From positions 268,448 to 332,447 of the forward strand of contig NZ_WJXZ01000014.1 in NCBI RefSeq assembly GCF_009668025.1: a stretch of DNA of 64,000 bases, written 5' to 3'. The notes under the pieces are model-generated. The model saw nothing but the letters and a program-made list of their open reading frames with translations, was not told the DNA's origin and ran no database searches. Made by a program: the position numbers and the translations under genes. Below are positions 33,178-41,083 of this stretch, in pieces (the first letter of the stretch is position 1; each line of letters begins with the position of its first letter). The stretch comes from Larkinella terrae (lineage in GTDB: Bacteria > Bacteroidota > Bacteroidia > Cytophagales > Spirosomataceae).

Positions 33178-35532
33178 ATGCTGAGCAACTACCTCAAAAT
33201 CGCCCTGCGCAACCTCTGGCGCAACAAATTCTATACCGGTTTGAATGTCGTTGGACTGGCCGTCGGGCTGGCAGCCTGCCTGTTGATGGCTCTGTATGTC
33301 AACCACGAGTTTTCGTACGACGGTTTTCATACCAAGGCCGACCGTATTGTACGCGTAACGACCGAGATGAAAACGCCCGAGTCGCCGTTGTCGATTGCGT
33401 CCAGTCCACTGCCGCTGGCGACGGTTTTGAAACAGGATTACCCGGAAGTCGAAACGGCGGTGCGGCTCCTGCCGGCATCGGCGATGGTGCGGCATCGGGA
33501 CAAGTTGCTGAAAGAACCGGACATCTATTTTGCGGATAAGGATGTGTTTACGGTTTTCACCTATTCGTTTCTGGCCGGAAATCCGGCTTCGGCGCTGGCC
33601 AACCCCAACAGCGCGGTCATTACGGAGCGGTTTGCCAAAAAGTATTTCGGAAAAACCGATGTGTTGGGAAAAACCGTTGAGCTCAATAAACAGCTTTACC
33701 AGATTACGGGCGTCGTGGCCGACCCACCCAGCAATACCGATTTACCCGTTACGGCCCTGTTGTCCAAAACGTTTACCGGTGCGCGGTCGTGGGTGGAAGA
33801 CGATTTTCCGTGCTACACCTATGTGCTGTTTCGGGAGGAACCCAATCTGGCGGTTTTTAGCAAAAAACTGGCGCAACTCGCCGAGAAATACGCCAATCCC
33901 GAACTGAAAAAAATGGGTGCGGAAGGCTATTCGCTCGTCTTACCAGTCGAGCGGCTGCAGGACGTCCATTACAGCACCGGCAAACTGGCTGACACCCCGA
34001 AGGGCAATAAACAGTACGGCTATCTGTTCGCATTTCTGGCCGTTTTTGTGCTGATCATCGCCCTCCTGAATTACATCAATCTGCTGACGGCCAGGGCCAC
34101 TGAACGGGCGAAAGAAGTCGGGATTCGGAAGGCCAACGGCGCCCGGCGCGGCCAGTTGATCCGGCAATTTTTGTTTGAGTCGTTGTTGCTGAGCGGTTTA
34201 TCAGTTGCAATCGCCGTAGTGCTGGTGTATTCGATGATACCTTTTTTCAACGAACTGTTACAAATCCGATTGTCAATCGTCTTCTCAGAAGCCGTATCAC
34301 TGAGCGGGTTTACGTGGTTGCTGGTGACGCTGGCGGGCGGTTTGTATCCGGCGTTTGTGTTGTCCAACTACCGCCCGGTCGAGGTCCTGAAAGGGCGCGT
34401 TGGCAGCTTCGGAAAAGGGGCCTGGCTGCGTCAGTCGGTTATTGTTTTTCAATTTATGCTGGCCGTGGGCATGATTACGGGTGTTCTGGTGATTCGCCGG
34501 CAAATGAACTTTATGCAACAGCACGATCTGGGTTTCCGAAAAGAAAGCATTCTGAGCGTCTATTTGCCGGAAGACTCGACGGCGCGGGCCGCAGCTGGGG
34601 CTTTTGCCGCCAGCCTGAAAAACCGCAGCGAAGTGGGCGAAGTGACGATCGGTTCCGGTTTGCAACCGTCGGGTTTACTGCCGATGGCTTCCACCACGAT
34701 TCGGACCAACGGCAAAAAGCGGGAAATCATGAGCAATTACCAGTTCATCGACGATCAGTTTCTGCCCCTGCTGAACATCAAACTCAAAACCGGTCGCAAC
34801 CTGTCGGCCAACATCAAATCCGACCTGAACGGCGGTTTCATCGTCAACGAAGCGTTTGTCAAAATGGCGGGGTGGAAAGATGGTATCGGGCAGACGATCG
34901 ACGGATTCAATCACAAGGGAAAAGTGGTGGGCGTGGTCAGGAATTTTCATTACCGCTCGCTGCACAATCTGGTCGAACCGCTGGTGCTGGTTTACAACAC
35001 TTTTCCCGCGAATAGCCTCATGCTAAAGGTGAAAGCGGAAGATTTGCCCGCCGTCAAAGCGGTTTGGGAACGCTATTACCCGCTCTATCCCTTCGATTAC
35101 GCCTTTTTGGAACAATCCTTTGAGAGCCAATACCGTAAAGATCGGACGTTGGCAACAATTTTTAATGGTTTCACGTCATTAACCATCCTGGTCTCTTGTT
35201 TAGGACTCTTCGGTTTTATTACCTTTACAACCGGGCAACGAACAAAAGAGATCGGCATACGCAAGATTTTAGGGGCCTCGGTCGTTAACGTGGTGTTATT
35301 GCTCTCCAAAGACTTTCTCAAGTTAGTTATAATTGCCTTTGTCATTGCTGCTCCGGTTGCCTGGTTTGCGCTGGATCGCTGGTTGCAGGATTTCGCATAC
35401 CGTGTCGGATTGGAAGGTTGGATTTTCGCCCTGGCAGGCAGTCTGGTGATCCTGATTGCGTTGCTGACGGTGTCGTTCCAGTCCATCAAAGCCGCCCTGG
35501 TGAATCCAGTAAAGAGTTTGAAAAATGAATAG
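33178..35532 (+). CDS. FtsX/MacB-type ABC permease with atypical codon patch
   Basis: This 784-residue two-unit permease has motifs RAKEVGIRKANGA near 310 and QRTKEIGIRKILGA near 686, and the tail NPVKSLKNE. It is among the shorter members, with a compact first periplasmic domain. At about 35130-35345 the codon use shifts: TTA leucines, ATA isoleucine and AGA-free A/T-rich synonymous choices appear where all paralogues use GC-rich codons, although the protein stays conserved. This looks like a patch copied from a different source. It starts 43 bp from a divergent Uma2 gene and is followed by a family C palindrome. Confidence 0.93.
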   Translation: MLSNYLKIALRNLWRNKFYTGLNVVGLAVGLAACLLMALYVNHEFSYDGFHTKADRIVRVTTEMKTPESPLSIASSPLPLATVLKQDYPEVETAVRLLPASAMVRHRDKLLKEPDIYFADKDVFTVFTYSFLAGNPASALANPNSAVITERFAKKYFGKTDVLGKTVELNKQLYQITGVVADPPSNTDLPVTALLSKTFTGARSWVEDDFPCYTYVLFREEPNLAVFSKKLAQLAEKYANPELKKMGAEGYSLVLPVERLQDVHYSTGKLADTPKGNKQYGYLFAFLAVFVLIIALLNYINLLTARATERAKEVGIRKANGARRGQLIRQFLFESLLLSGLSVAIAVVLVYSMIPFFNELLQIRLSIVFSEAVSLSGFTWLLVTLAGGLYPAFVLSNYRPVEVLKGRVGSFGKGAWLRQSVIVFQFMLAVGMITGVLVIRRQMNFMQQHDLGFRKESILSVYLPEDSTARAAAGAFAASLKNRSEVGEVTIGSGLQPSGLLPMASTTIRTNGKKREIMSNYQFIDDQFLPLLNIKLKTGRNLSANIKSDLNGGFIVNEAFVKMAGWKDGIGQTIDGFNHKGKVVGVVRNFHYRSLHNLVEPLVLVYNTFPANSLMLKVKAEDLPAVKAVWERYYPLYPFDYAFLEQSFESQYRKDRTLATIFNGFTSLTILVSCLGLFGFITFTTGQRTKEIGIRKILGASVVNVVLLLSKDFLKLVIIAFVIAAPVAWFALDRWLQDFAYRVGLEGWIFALAGSLVILIALLTVSFQSIKAALVNPVKSLKNE

Positions 35533-35534
35533 CA

Positions 35535-35607
35535 CGGGGCAGTGAGCGTTGGGCATAGGGTAAAAGCTCCTTTTTTTTACCCTACGCCCAACGCCCCATA
35601 CCCTCTG
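35535..35607. repeat. Intergenic palindrome, heptad family C
   Basis: The left arm at about 35535-35566 and right arm at about 35571-35607 pair over about 24-30 bp. Units of seven such as TGGGCAT AGGGTAA are visible. It starts two bases after the permease stop. Confidence 0.8.
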
Positions 35608-35637
35608 CAATACTTCCTACAAAACCAGTAAACACAC

Positions 35638-36243
35638 ATGAAAACAGCAATTACTCTTGCACTCTTAGGAATCAGTGTCGCGGCCATCGGGCAGGATCGC
35701 TCGACGATTAGCCGGAGCATTAACGACAACGGCAAAACGGTACGGATTAAAATCGACGTGGAACAACCCAGCCGTACGATTCACTACGACCAGGAATTTG
35801 ATGCGTCGGGCATGAGCAAGGAGGAAAAAGAATCGCTGATCAGCTCGATTCAGGATTCGCTCGGCGTACACATTGTTGTCAGTCCGCCCCGCGCGCCCAA
35901 ACCGCCCGTTGCGCCCCGTGGCGTTGTCAGAACCTCGCGCTACGAGTCGGGTGAGGTGGCCGTTGCTGCCAAAGGAACCGGTCATTCCGGCAACCGCTCG
36001 AAAAATGAAGACAGCAACCTGCCGAAAAACGTCATTGTAGCCCCGGACGGAACGCCGTATACCAAAACCGTCATTGAAGACGCCGAAAATAGCCGCGTCA
36101 AACTGAAGTACGAATACAAGCTCGACGGCGAAGAACACGTCTTCGAGCGGACGCTCAACGTACAGGGCAAAAGCGAATCCGAACGCCAGCAACTGATTGC
36201 CGAAACCGAGCGTGGGCTGGGCCTGTCGAACGCCCGGAAATAA
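35638..36243 (+). CDS. Secreted hypothetical protein
   Basis: The 201 residues begin with a signal peptide (MKTAITLALLGISVAAIGQ). The mature protein repeats a theme: a beta segment with VRIKIDVEQPSRTIHYDQEF at about 34-53, a Pro-rich middle (PPRAPKPPVAPRG), and a second similar segment at about 155-180 ending in a basic C-terminus (NARK). The two segments, SGMSKEEKESLISSI and QGKSESERQQLIAET, are alike and suggest an internal duplication. I cannot name the family. It lies between two family C palindromes. Confidence 0.65.
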   Translation: MKTAITLALLGISVAAIGQDRSTISRSINDNGKTVRIKIDVEQPSRTIHYDQEFDASGMSKEEKESLISSIQDSLGVHIVVSPPRAPKPPVAPRGVVRTSRYESGEVAVAAKGTGHSGNRSKNEDSNLPKNVIVAPDGTPYTKTVIEDAENSRVKLKYEYKLDGEEHVFERTLNVQGKSESERQQLIAETERGLGLSNARK

Positions 36244-36246
36244 TCC

Positions 36247-36326
36247 GGCAGCGGGCTTGGGGCGTTGGGCAGAGGGTAAAAATCAGAGACTTGTTCCCCT
36301 CTGCCCAACGCCCCATGCCCGCTGCC
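36247..36326. repeat. Intergenic palindrome, heptad family C
   Basis: Arms at about 36247-36279 and 36294-36326 are close complements over more than 30 bp. Units GGGCGTT GGGCAGA show the period of seven. It follows the gene ending at 36243 and precedes the thiamine operon promoter. Confidence 0.85.
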
Positions 36327-36372
36327 ATTTCACAAAAACAATAAATCTCTTCCTGCCGTAAATTTTAACGCG

Positions 36373-36380
36373 TACCTTAG
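36373..36380 (+). promoter_or_regulatory. Probable -7 box TACCTTAG of the thiamine operon
   Basis: Seven of eight bases match TAnnTTTG. A start site about 7 bases on would place the RNA 5' end just before the riboswitch. Confidence 0.5.
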
Positions 36381-36390
36381 CGACCTGAAT

Positions 36391-36468
36391 GGCTTTGGGG
36401 GTGTCCCGCGCGGACTGAGATTAGACCCTTCGAACCTGACACAGTTCATACTGTCGTAGGGAAAAGCT
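36391..36468 (+). promoter_or_regulatory. TPP riboswitch (THI element)
   Basis: The core is unmistakable: GGGGGTGTCC, GGACTGAGATTAGACCCTTC, GAACCTGACACAGTTCATAC and CGTAGGGAAAAGC in the right order. P1 forms between GCTTT (36392-36396) and AAAGC (36463-36467). The GAACCTGA loop and the CTGAGA bulge that hold the pyrimidine and pyrophosphate ends of TPP are intact. It precedes thiM by about 95 bases. In this class TPP binding lowers expression, through termination or by blocking translation; I see no strong T-rich terminator before the thiM start, so translational control is more likely. Confidence 0.95.
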
Positions 36469-36562
36469 GGAGAGAACGCTGCTTCTTTCTTTTTGATTTC
36501 CGTACCGGGAAACGCACCCACGCGTCCATTCTGCTTTTTGCTCACGTCAAAACCGGTACGTT

Positions 36563-37351
36563 GTGAATACCCTAGAAACTGATTTGAATGCCTTGCGGGC
36601 GTCGGCTCCGCTCGTGCACAACATCACGAATTACGTGGTGATGAATTTTTCAGCCAACGCCCTGCTGGCCGTCGGCGCGTCGCCGGTGATGGCGCACGCC
36701 GTTGAGGAAGTGGAAGAAATGGTTGGCATTGCTAGCGCCCTGGTCATCAACATCGGAACGCTTTCGGCGCCCTGGGTGCTGGCCATGAAACGGGCGATGA
36801 AAAAAGCCGCCGAGCTGGGAAAACCCATCGTGCTGGACCCCGTCGGTGCGGGCGCAACGAGTTACCGCAATACGGTTTTGGCCGAACTGCTGGAAACCGC
36901 TTCTCCTTCGTTAATTCGCGGAAATGCGTCGGAAATTCTGGCGCTGGCCGGTTTGGGCGGGCAGACCAAAGGCGTCGATAGCACGGCGTCGTCCATGAAC
37001 AGTCTGGAAGCGGCCCAATCCCTCAGCGAACGGTTTGGCAGTGTCGTCAGCGTCAGCGGGGCCGTTGATGTCATTGTGCAGAAAAACCGGCTGGCGTATA
37101 TCGAGAACGGACATCCGCTCATGACCAAAGTAACGGGCATGGGTTGTTCGGCTTCGGCCATTGCCGGTGCATTTTGCGCGGTTCAGCCGGACGTTTTTCA
37201 GGCGGCTGTTACGGCGGCAACCACGATGGGCGTTTGTGGCGAAATCGCTTTCAGCAAAGCAACCGCGCCCGGCAGTTTTCAAATCGCTTTCCTGGATACG
37301 CTGGCCGAATTGACTTCTGATAGGCTTACGGAATTGGCGCGGATTAGATAA
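36563..37351 (+). CDS. thiM: Hydroxyethylthiazole kinase
   Basis: The 262-residue protein phosphorylates the thiazole alcohol THZ to THZ-P in thiamine salvage. Family motifs are present: HNITNYVVMNFSANALLAVG (about 19-38), DPVGAGATSYR, GNASEILAL, and the ATP-site TGMGCSASAIAGAF near 195-208 with the conserved Cys. The start is a GTG at 36563, chosen because it matches the family N-terminus and no ATG is near. It is the first gene after the TPP riboswitch. A heptad palindrome separates it from thiE. Confidence 0.96.
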   Translation: MNTLETDLNALRASAPLVHNITNYVVMNFSANALLAVGASPVMAHAVEEVEEMVGIASALVINIGTLSAPWVLAMKRAMKKAAELGKPIVLDPVGAGATSYRNTVLAELLETASPSLIRGNASEILALAGLGGQTKGVDSTASSMNSLEAAQSLSERFGSVVSVSGAVDVIVQKNRLAYIENGHPLMTKVTGMGCSASAIAGAFCAVQPDVFQAAVTAATTMGVCGEIAFSKATAPGSFQIAFLDTLAELTSDRLTELARIR

Positions 37352-37355
37352 AAAT

Positions 37356-37449
37356 AGATAAAAGAGTAGAGACAAGAGAAGTGAGACTAGATCATTACTT
37401 TTAACGCATGCCCCTGTCTCTATTCTCTTGTCTAACCTCTCTTGTCTAC
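37356..37449. repeat. Intergenic palindrome, heptad family E, inside the thi operon
   Basis: The left arm at about 37356-37390 and right arm at about 37413-37449 pair imperfectly over about 30 bp. Units such as AGACAAG AGAAGTG repeat every seven bases. It lies between thiM and thiE, within what should be one transcript, so it may cause differential expression. Confidence 0.7.
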
Positions 37450-37454
37450 ACAAT

Positions 37455-38084
37455 ATGGACCTCTATTTAGTAACCGACGAAGCTGCGTGTTTGGGCCGGG
37501 ATTTGTTCTGGGTGGTTGAAGAAGCCGTGAAAGGCGGGGTGACGATGGTGCAACTGCGGGAAAAATCGCTCGCAACGCGGGCGTTTGTGGAACGCGCCAA
37601 CCGCCTGAAGGAACTGCTGAAACCGTATCAGGTTCCGCTGATCATCAACGACCGCGTCGACGTGGCGCTGGCGAGCGATGCCGATGGTGTTCACATCGGC
37701 CAGAGCGATATGCCCTACGAAACCGTTCGCGCACTGCTGCCGCCCGGAAAAATCATCGGTTTATCAGCCGAAACGCCGGAACACGTTCACGAAGCGGAAA
37801 AATGGGATTTGGCTTATCTGGCTTTAAGTCCTTTGTACGCAACGCCTTCCAAAACCGATCACGCCGAGCCCTGGGGATTGACCGGTTTGCAGTGGGTGCG
37901 CGCCAACAGCCGCCATCCGCTGGTGGTCATTGGTGGATTGAATTTGCAAAATACGACCGAAGCCATTGAACATGGAGCCAACGGAATTGCGGTTATTTCG
38001 GCGATTTGCAGCGCCGAATCGCCCCGAATGGCGGCTTCTCAACTGAAAAACCGAATACAGATCGGACAAACGAAAACCGTATGA
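37455..38084 (+). CDS. thiE: Thiamine phosphate synthase
   Basis: The 209-residue TIM barrel joins HMP-PP and THZ-P to thiamine phosphate. Seen are LYLVTDEA, VQLREKSLATR (pyrophosphate-binding Gln/Arg/Lys), INDRVDVALASDADGVHIGQ, GLSAETPEH, VVIGGLNLQN and the closing GIAVISAI. The start at 37455 aligns with the family; the upstream in-frame ATG would be encoded by the palindrome arm. The stop overlaps the thiD start as ATGA. Confidence 0.95.
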   Translation: MDLYLVTDEAACLGRDLFWVVEEAVKGGVTMVQLREKSLATRAFVERANRLKELLKPYQVPLIINDRVDVALASDADGVHIGQSDMPYETVRALLPPGKIIGLSAETPEHVHEAEKWDLAYLALSPLYATPSKTDHAEPWGLTGLQWVRANSRHPLVVIGGLNLQNTTEAIEHGANGIAVISAICSAESPRMAASQLKNRIQIGQTKTV

Positions 38085-38902
38085 AACGTTACCCAACCGT
38101 GTTAACCATCGCCGGGTCGGACAGTGGCGGAGGGGCTGGCATTCAGGCAGATTTGAAAACAATTGCGGCCCTGGGAGCTTACGGAACCTCGGCCATTACG
38201 GCGCTGACGGCCCAGAATACGCGGGGTGTTCGGGCGATTCATGCCGTTCCGGCCGGTTTTCTGCGCGAACAACTGGAAGCGGTTTTTGAAGATATTACCA
38301 TCGACGCCGTCAAAATCGGGATGATCAATACCGTCGAAGTGGTGGAGGTCATTGCCGACGCGCTGGACCGGTTTCGGCCCGCTTTCGTGGTTTTTGACCC
38401 GGTGATGGTGGCAACGAGCGGGGCCAAACTGATTCACGACGAAACGATCGACGTACTGAAAACCCGGCTTTTTCCGCGGGCCACGCTCATTACGCCCAAC
38501 CTCGACGAAGCCCGGATTCTGCTCCAAAAACCGATCGAATCCGTTGATCAGATGCGGGAAGCCGCCGAAGAACTGATTGCGCAGGGTTGTCCGGCGGTTT
38601 TGCTGAAAGGCGGTCACCTTGTGGCGGCCCGGCTGTATGATGTGCTGGCGGTGCGCGGAGAACCGGTGCAGGTGTTTGAGTCGGACTACATCGACAGCAA
38701 AAATGTTCACGGAACGGGCTGCACGCTTTCGTCGGCCATTGCGACGCATCTCGCGTTGAATTACCCGCTCAGTGAAGCCGTTGCGCTGGCGAAAAAATAC
38801 GTTTCTGAGGCTATTCAGGCCGGAAAAGACGTTACGACCGGCCACGGTTCCGGCCCCTTGAATCATTCCTATTCTCAAAAACCGATGGTAATCCGGTCAT
38901 GA
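38081..38902 (+). CDS. thiD: HMP/HMP-P kinase
   Basis: The 273-residue ribokinase-fold enzyme phosphorylates HMP and then HMP-P to give HMP-PP for ThiE. Motifs include TIAGSDSGGGAGIQADLKT near the start, LGAYGTSAIT, VFDPVMVATSGAKL, TPNLDEARIL, LLKGGH and the anion-hole NVHGTGCTLSSAIA near 235. The start is the ATGA overlap with thiE at 38081. Coupling by 4-bp overlaps on both sides indicates translational coupling of thiE-thiD-tenA. Confidence 0.96.
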   Translation: MKRYPTVLTIAGSDSGGGAGIQADLKTIAALGAYGTSAITALTAQNTRGVRAIHAVPAGFLREQLEAVFEDITIDAVKIGMINTVEVVEVIADALDRFRPAFVVFDPVMVATSGAKLIHDETIDVLKTRLFPRATLITPNLDEARILLQKPIESVDQMREAAEELIAQGCPAVLLKGGHLVAARLYDVLAVRGEPVQVFESDYIDSKNVHGTGCTLSSAIATHLALNYPLSEAVALAKKYVSEAIQAGKDVTTGHGSGPLNHSYSQKPMVIRS

Positions 38903-39549
38903 CATTCACCGAACATTTGTGGGAAACCGCCCTGCCGGTTTACGAAAAAATTCAGGCGCATTCGTTCAACCAGGAATTGAAAGCCGGGACTTTGCCGGTC
39001 GAAACCTTCAAGTTTTATATTTACCAGGATTCGCTGTACCTGGCGGATTTTGCGCGGGCGCTGGCCGTTGCGGGAACCCGCGCCGGAACGAGTGACGAGT
39101 TGCTGGCATTCCTGCAGTTTGCGCAAAACGCCATTTTAGTCGAGCGCGCTCTGCACGAAAGCTATTTTTCGGAGTACCGGATTGACTTCCGCAGCGGCAA
39201 GGCGCCGGGTTGTTTTGCGTATACAAATTATCTCCTGGCCGCCAGTTCTTACGAATCCTACGAGGTGGCCGTGGCCGCGTTGTTGCCCTGTTTCTGGATT
39301 TATAAAAAGGTCGGGGATTACATTTACGCCCACCAAACCGCCCCGAATCCATATCAGAACTGGATCGATGCCTATGCCGGGGAGGAATTTGCGGTCGCTG
39401 TGAATAAAATCTTGACCATCGTCGATCAGTTGGGCGAACGCGCATCCGAATCCGTCAAAAACCGCATGACCGAAGCCTATCTGACTTCCTCCCGGCTGGA
39501 ATATCTATTCTGGGACAGCGCCTACCGCCGGGAAACCTGGCCGGTTTAA
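38899..39549 (+). CDS. tenA: Aminopyrimidine aminohydrolase, thiaminase II family
   Basis: The 216-residue all-helical protein hydrolyses formylaminopyrimidine breakdown products of thiamine to HMP. The family residues are visible: Asp in YIYQDSLYLADF, the catalytic Cys in LLPCFWIYKKVG and the Glu in SSRLEYLFWD. It starts at an ATGA overlap with thiD. With thiM, thiE and thiD and no thiC, thiG or thiH nearby, the operon is for salvage of both thiamine halves. It ends 5 bp from a convergent peptidase gene. Confidence 0.95.
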   Translation: MTFTEHLWETALPVYEKIQAHSFNQELKAGTLPVETFKFYIYQDSLYLADFARALAVAGTRAGTSDELLAFLQFAQNAILVERALHESYFSEYRIDFRSGKAPGCFAYTNYLLAASSYESYEVAVAALLPCFWIYKKVGDYIYAHQTAPNPYQNWIDAYAGEEFAVAVNKILTIVDQLGERASESVKNRMTEAYLTSSRLEYLFWDSAYRRETWPV

Positions 39550-39554
39550 ACCGC

Positions 39555-40844
39555 TTATTTCGCAACGCCCGCTTCGGCCAGCAGCACCAGCAGCACATTT
39601 TGCAGCCCCAGAACGCCTTTGTCGTTCAGCCACCATTCGTTCAGGGCGTGAACGTTGCCGCCGACGCCCCCGCTGCCGATCGTGATGGCGGGAACGCCGA
39701 GTGAAATAGGCGTATTGGCGTTGGTCGAAGAAACTTCCAGTTTCGGAACCGCACCCAGGAAGGTCGAAACCGCTATCGCCCGTTGCACCAGCGGTACTGT
39801 CGGTTCGATTTTTCCGGACGGACGATCGCCGATTTTTTTGATGTCAACCGTCAAATCAGGGCCGCTGCGTTTCAGGCTGTTTTCTTCTTTCAACGCCCGC
39901 TGAACGGCGGTTTGCAGCAACTGATCGATGCCTTTGAGTCGTTCCGGACTCTCGGAGCGCATGTCAATTTCCATCCAGGACTCAAACGGAATGGCGTTCA
40001 CCGACGTTCCTCCGCCGATCACGCTGACGCTGTAAGTGGTTTTAATGCCCTGTCGCGTGAATTTGTCGGCGTCGTTCGTAAAGTAATAAATGGCTTTCCC
40101 GAGCGCGCTGTGCGGATTGACAATGCCAAACGCGCCGTAGGAATGGCCGCCCGGCCCTTTAAACGTAACCCGGTAGCGGTACGAGCCCAGGCCCCGGTGG
40201 ACGATTTCGCTGATACCGTCGCCGTCGACCGCGATGTAGGAACTAAATTTGGAACCGTTGGTTTTGAACAAATGCTTGACGCCCCGCAAATCGCCCAGAC
40301 CTTCTTCACCTACCGCGCCGACCAACCAGACGTCGGCATCGGTTTCGATCTTCGCTTTTTCCAGTCCTTTCAAAACCGTTAGAATGGCCACCAGTCCGCG
40401 GGTGTCGTCGCCAACGCCAGGGGCGTAGAGCGTGTCGCCTTTCTGCTTCACTTTCACGTCGGTCCCTTCCGGGAAAACCGTATCGAGATGCGCTTCCACC
40501 ACCACGGTTTTTTTGCCGGAGCGGCCTTTGCGTTTCGCGATCACGTTGCCGATTTCGTCGATCCAAACCGAATCCGCCCCGGCTTCTTTCAGCATCGCGG
40601 CATATTTTTTGGCTTTGGCGGTTTCTTTAAACGGCGGGGCCGGGGTTTCGGTGAGGGCAATCAGATCCTGTTTTGTCTGCGGTTCCAGCTCCTGAAACGT
40701 TTGAAAAACCGCCTTTACCGCCGGCCGATTCGCCAGCGCCTTGATCTCGTCGGTGTACCGTTTTTCCACGGCGACGGATTCCTGAGCGTACAGGAACGAT
40801 GTTGATATACAAAAGAAGAAGCAACTAAAAACCGCTGATCTCAT
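39555..40844 (-). CDS. Secreted M20-family metallopeptidase
   Basis: The 429-residue protein has a signal peptide (about 1-20, SFLYAQ). The di-zinc M20 pattern follows: EAHLDTVFPEG (His119, Asp121), GVGDDTRG (Asp146/147), the catalytic Glu pair VGEEGLGD (180/181), VDGDG (Asp207), and a late His in NVHALNEWW. A dimerisation domain lies at about 220-330 (FKGPGGHSYGAFG). It resembles peptidase T/ArgE-like aminopeptidases. It would act in the periplasm. Convergent with tenA, it has no shared terminator in the 5-bp gap. Confidence 0.92.
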   Translation of the reverse strand: MRSAVFSCFFFCISTSFLYAQESVAVEKRYTDEIKALANRPAVKAVFQTFQELEPQTKQDLIALTETPAPPFKETAKAKKYAAMLKEAGADSVWIDEIGNVIAKRKGRSGKKTVVVEAHLDTVFPEGTDVKVKQKGDTLYAPGVGDDTRGLVAILTVLKGLEKAKIETDADVWLVGAVGEEGLGDLRGVKHLFKTNGSKFSSYIAVDGDGISEIVHRGLGSYRYRVTFKGPGGHSYGAFGIVNPHSALGKAIYYFTNDADKFTRQGIKTTYSVSVIGGGTSVNAIPFESWMEIDMRSESPERLKGIDQLLQTAVQRALKEENSLKRSGPDLTVDIKKIGDRPSGKIEPTVPLVQRAIAVSTFLGAVPKLEVSSTNANTPISLGVPAITIGSGGVGGNVHALNEWWLNDKGVLGLQNVLLVLLAEAGVAK

Positions 40845-40940
40845 GGATTTGTGATGAAGAAAAACTTAAAAATAGGGATTAAAACGGAGAGTTTTGATAG
40901 GAACGGCGACCCAGCCGTGTTTCTGTCAAAATTTATAAAC

Positions 40941-41048
40941 TGTCCGAAAGTGAAAGATGAAACCGTCCATTTGCGGACAAATCAATAAATAACCTTTAAT
41001 TAAATAATTTGTAATCAATGAGTTAATCTTTTTGGTATACCATTTGGG
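40941..41048 (+). promoter_or_regulatory. Sigma-54-type promoter with upstream palindrome
   Basis: GTCCATTTGCGGAC at 40965-40978 matches the 5-4-5 palindrome at four of five pairs, with a weaker half site from 40941 (TGTCCGAAAG). TGGTATACCATTTGGG at 41033-41048 fits TGG-N8-TTG. The spacing to the palindrome is 54 bp, and the permease ATG is 36 bp downstream. Confidence 0.65.
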
Positions 41049-41083
41049 ATAATTTATATAATTGCCAATAGACCTAAACGACC

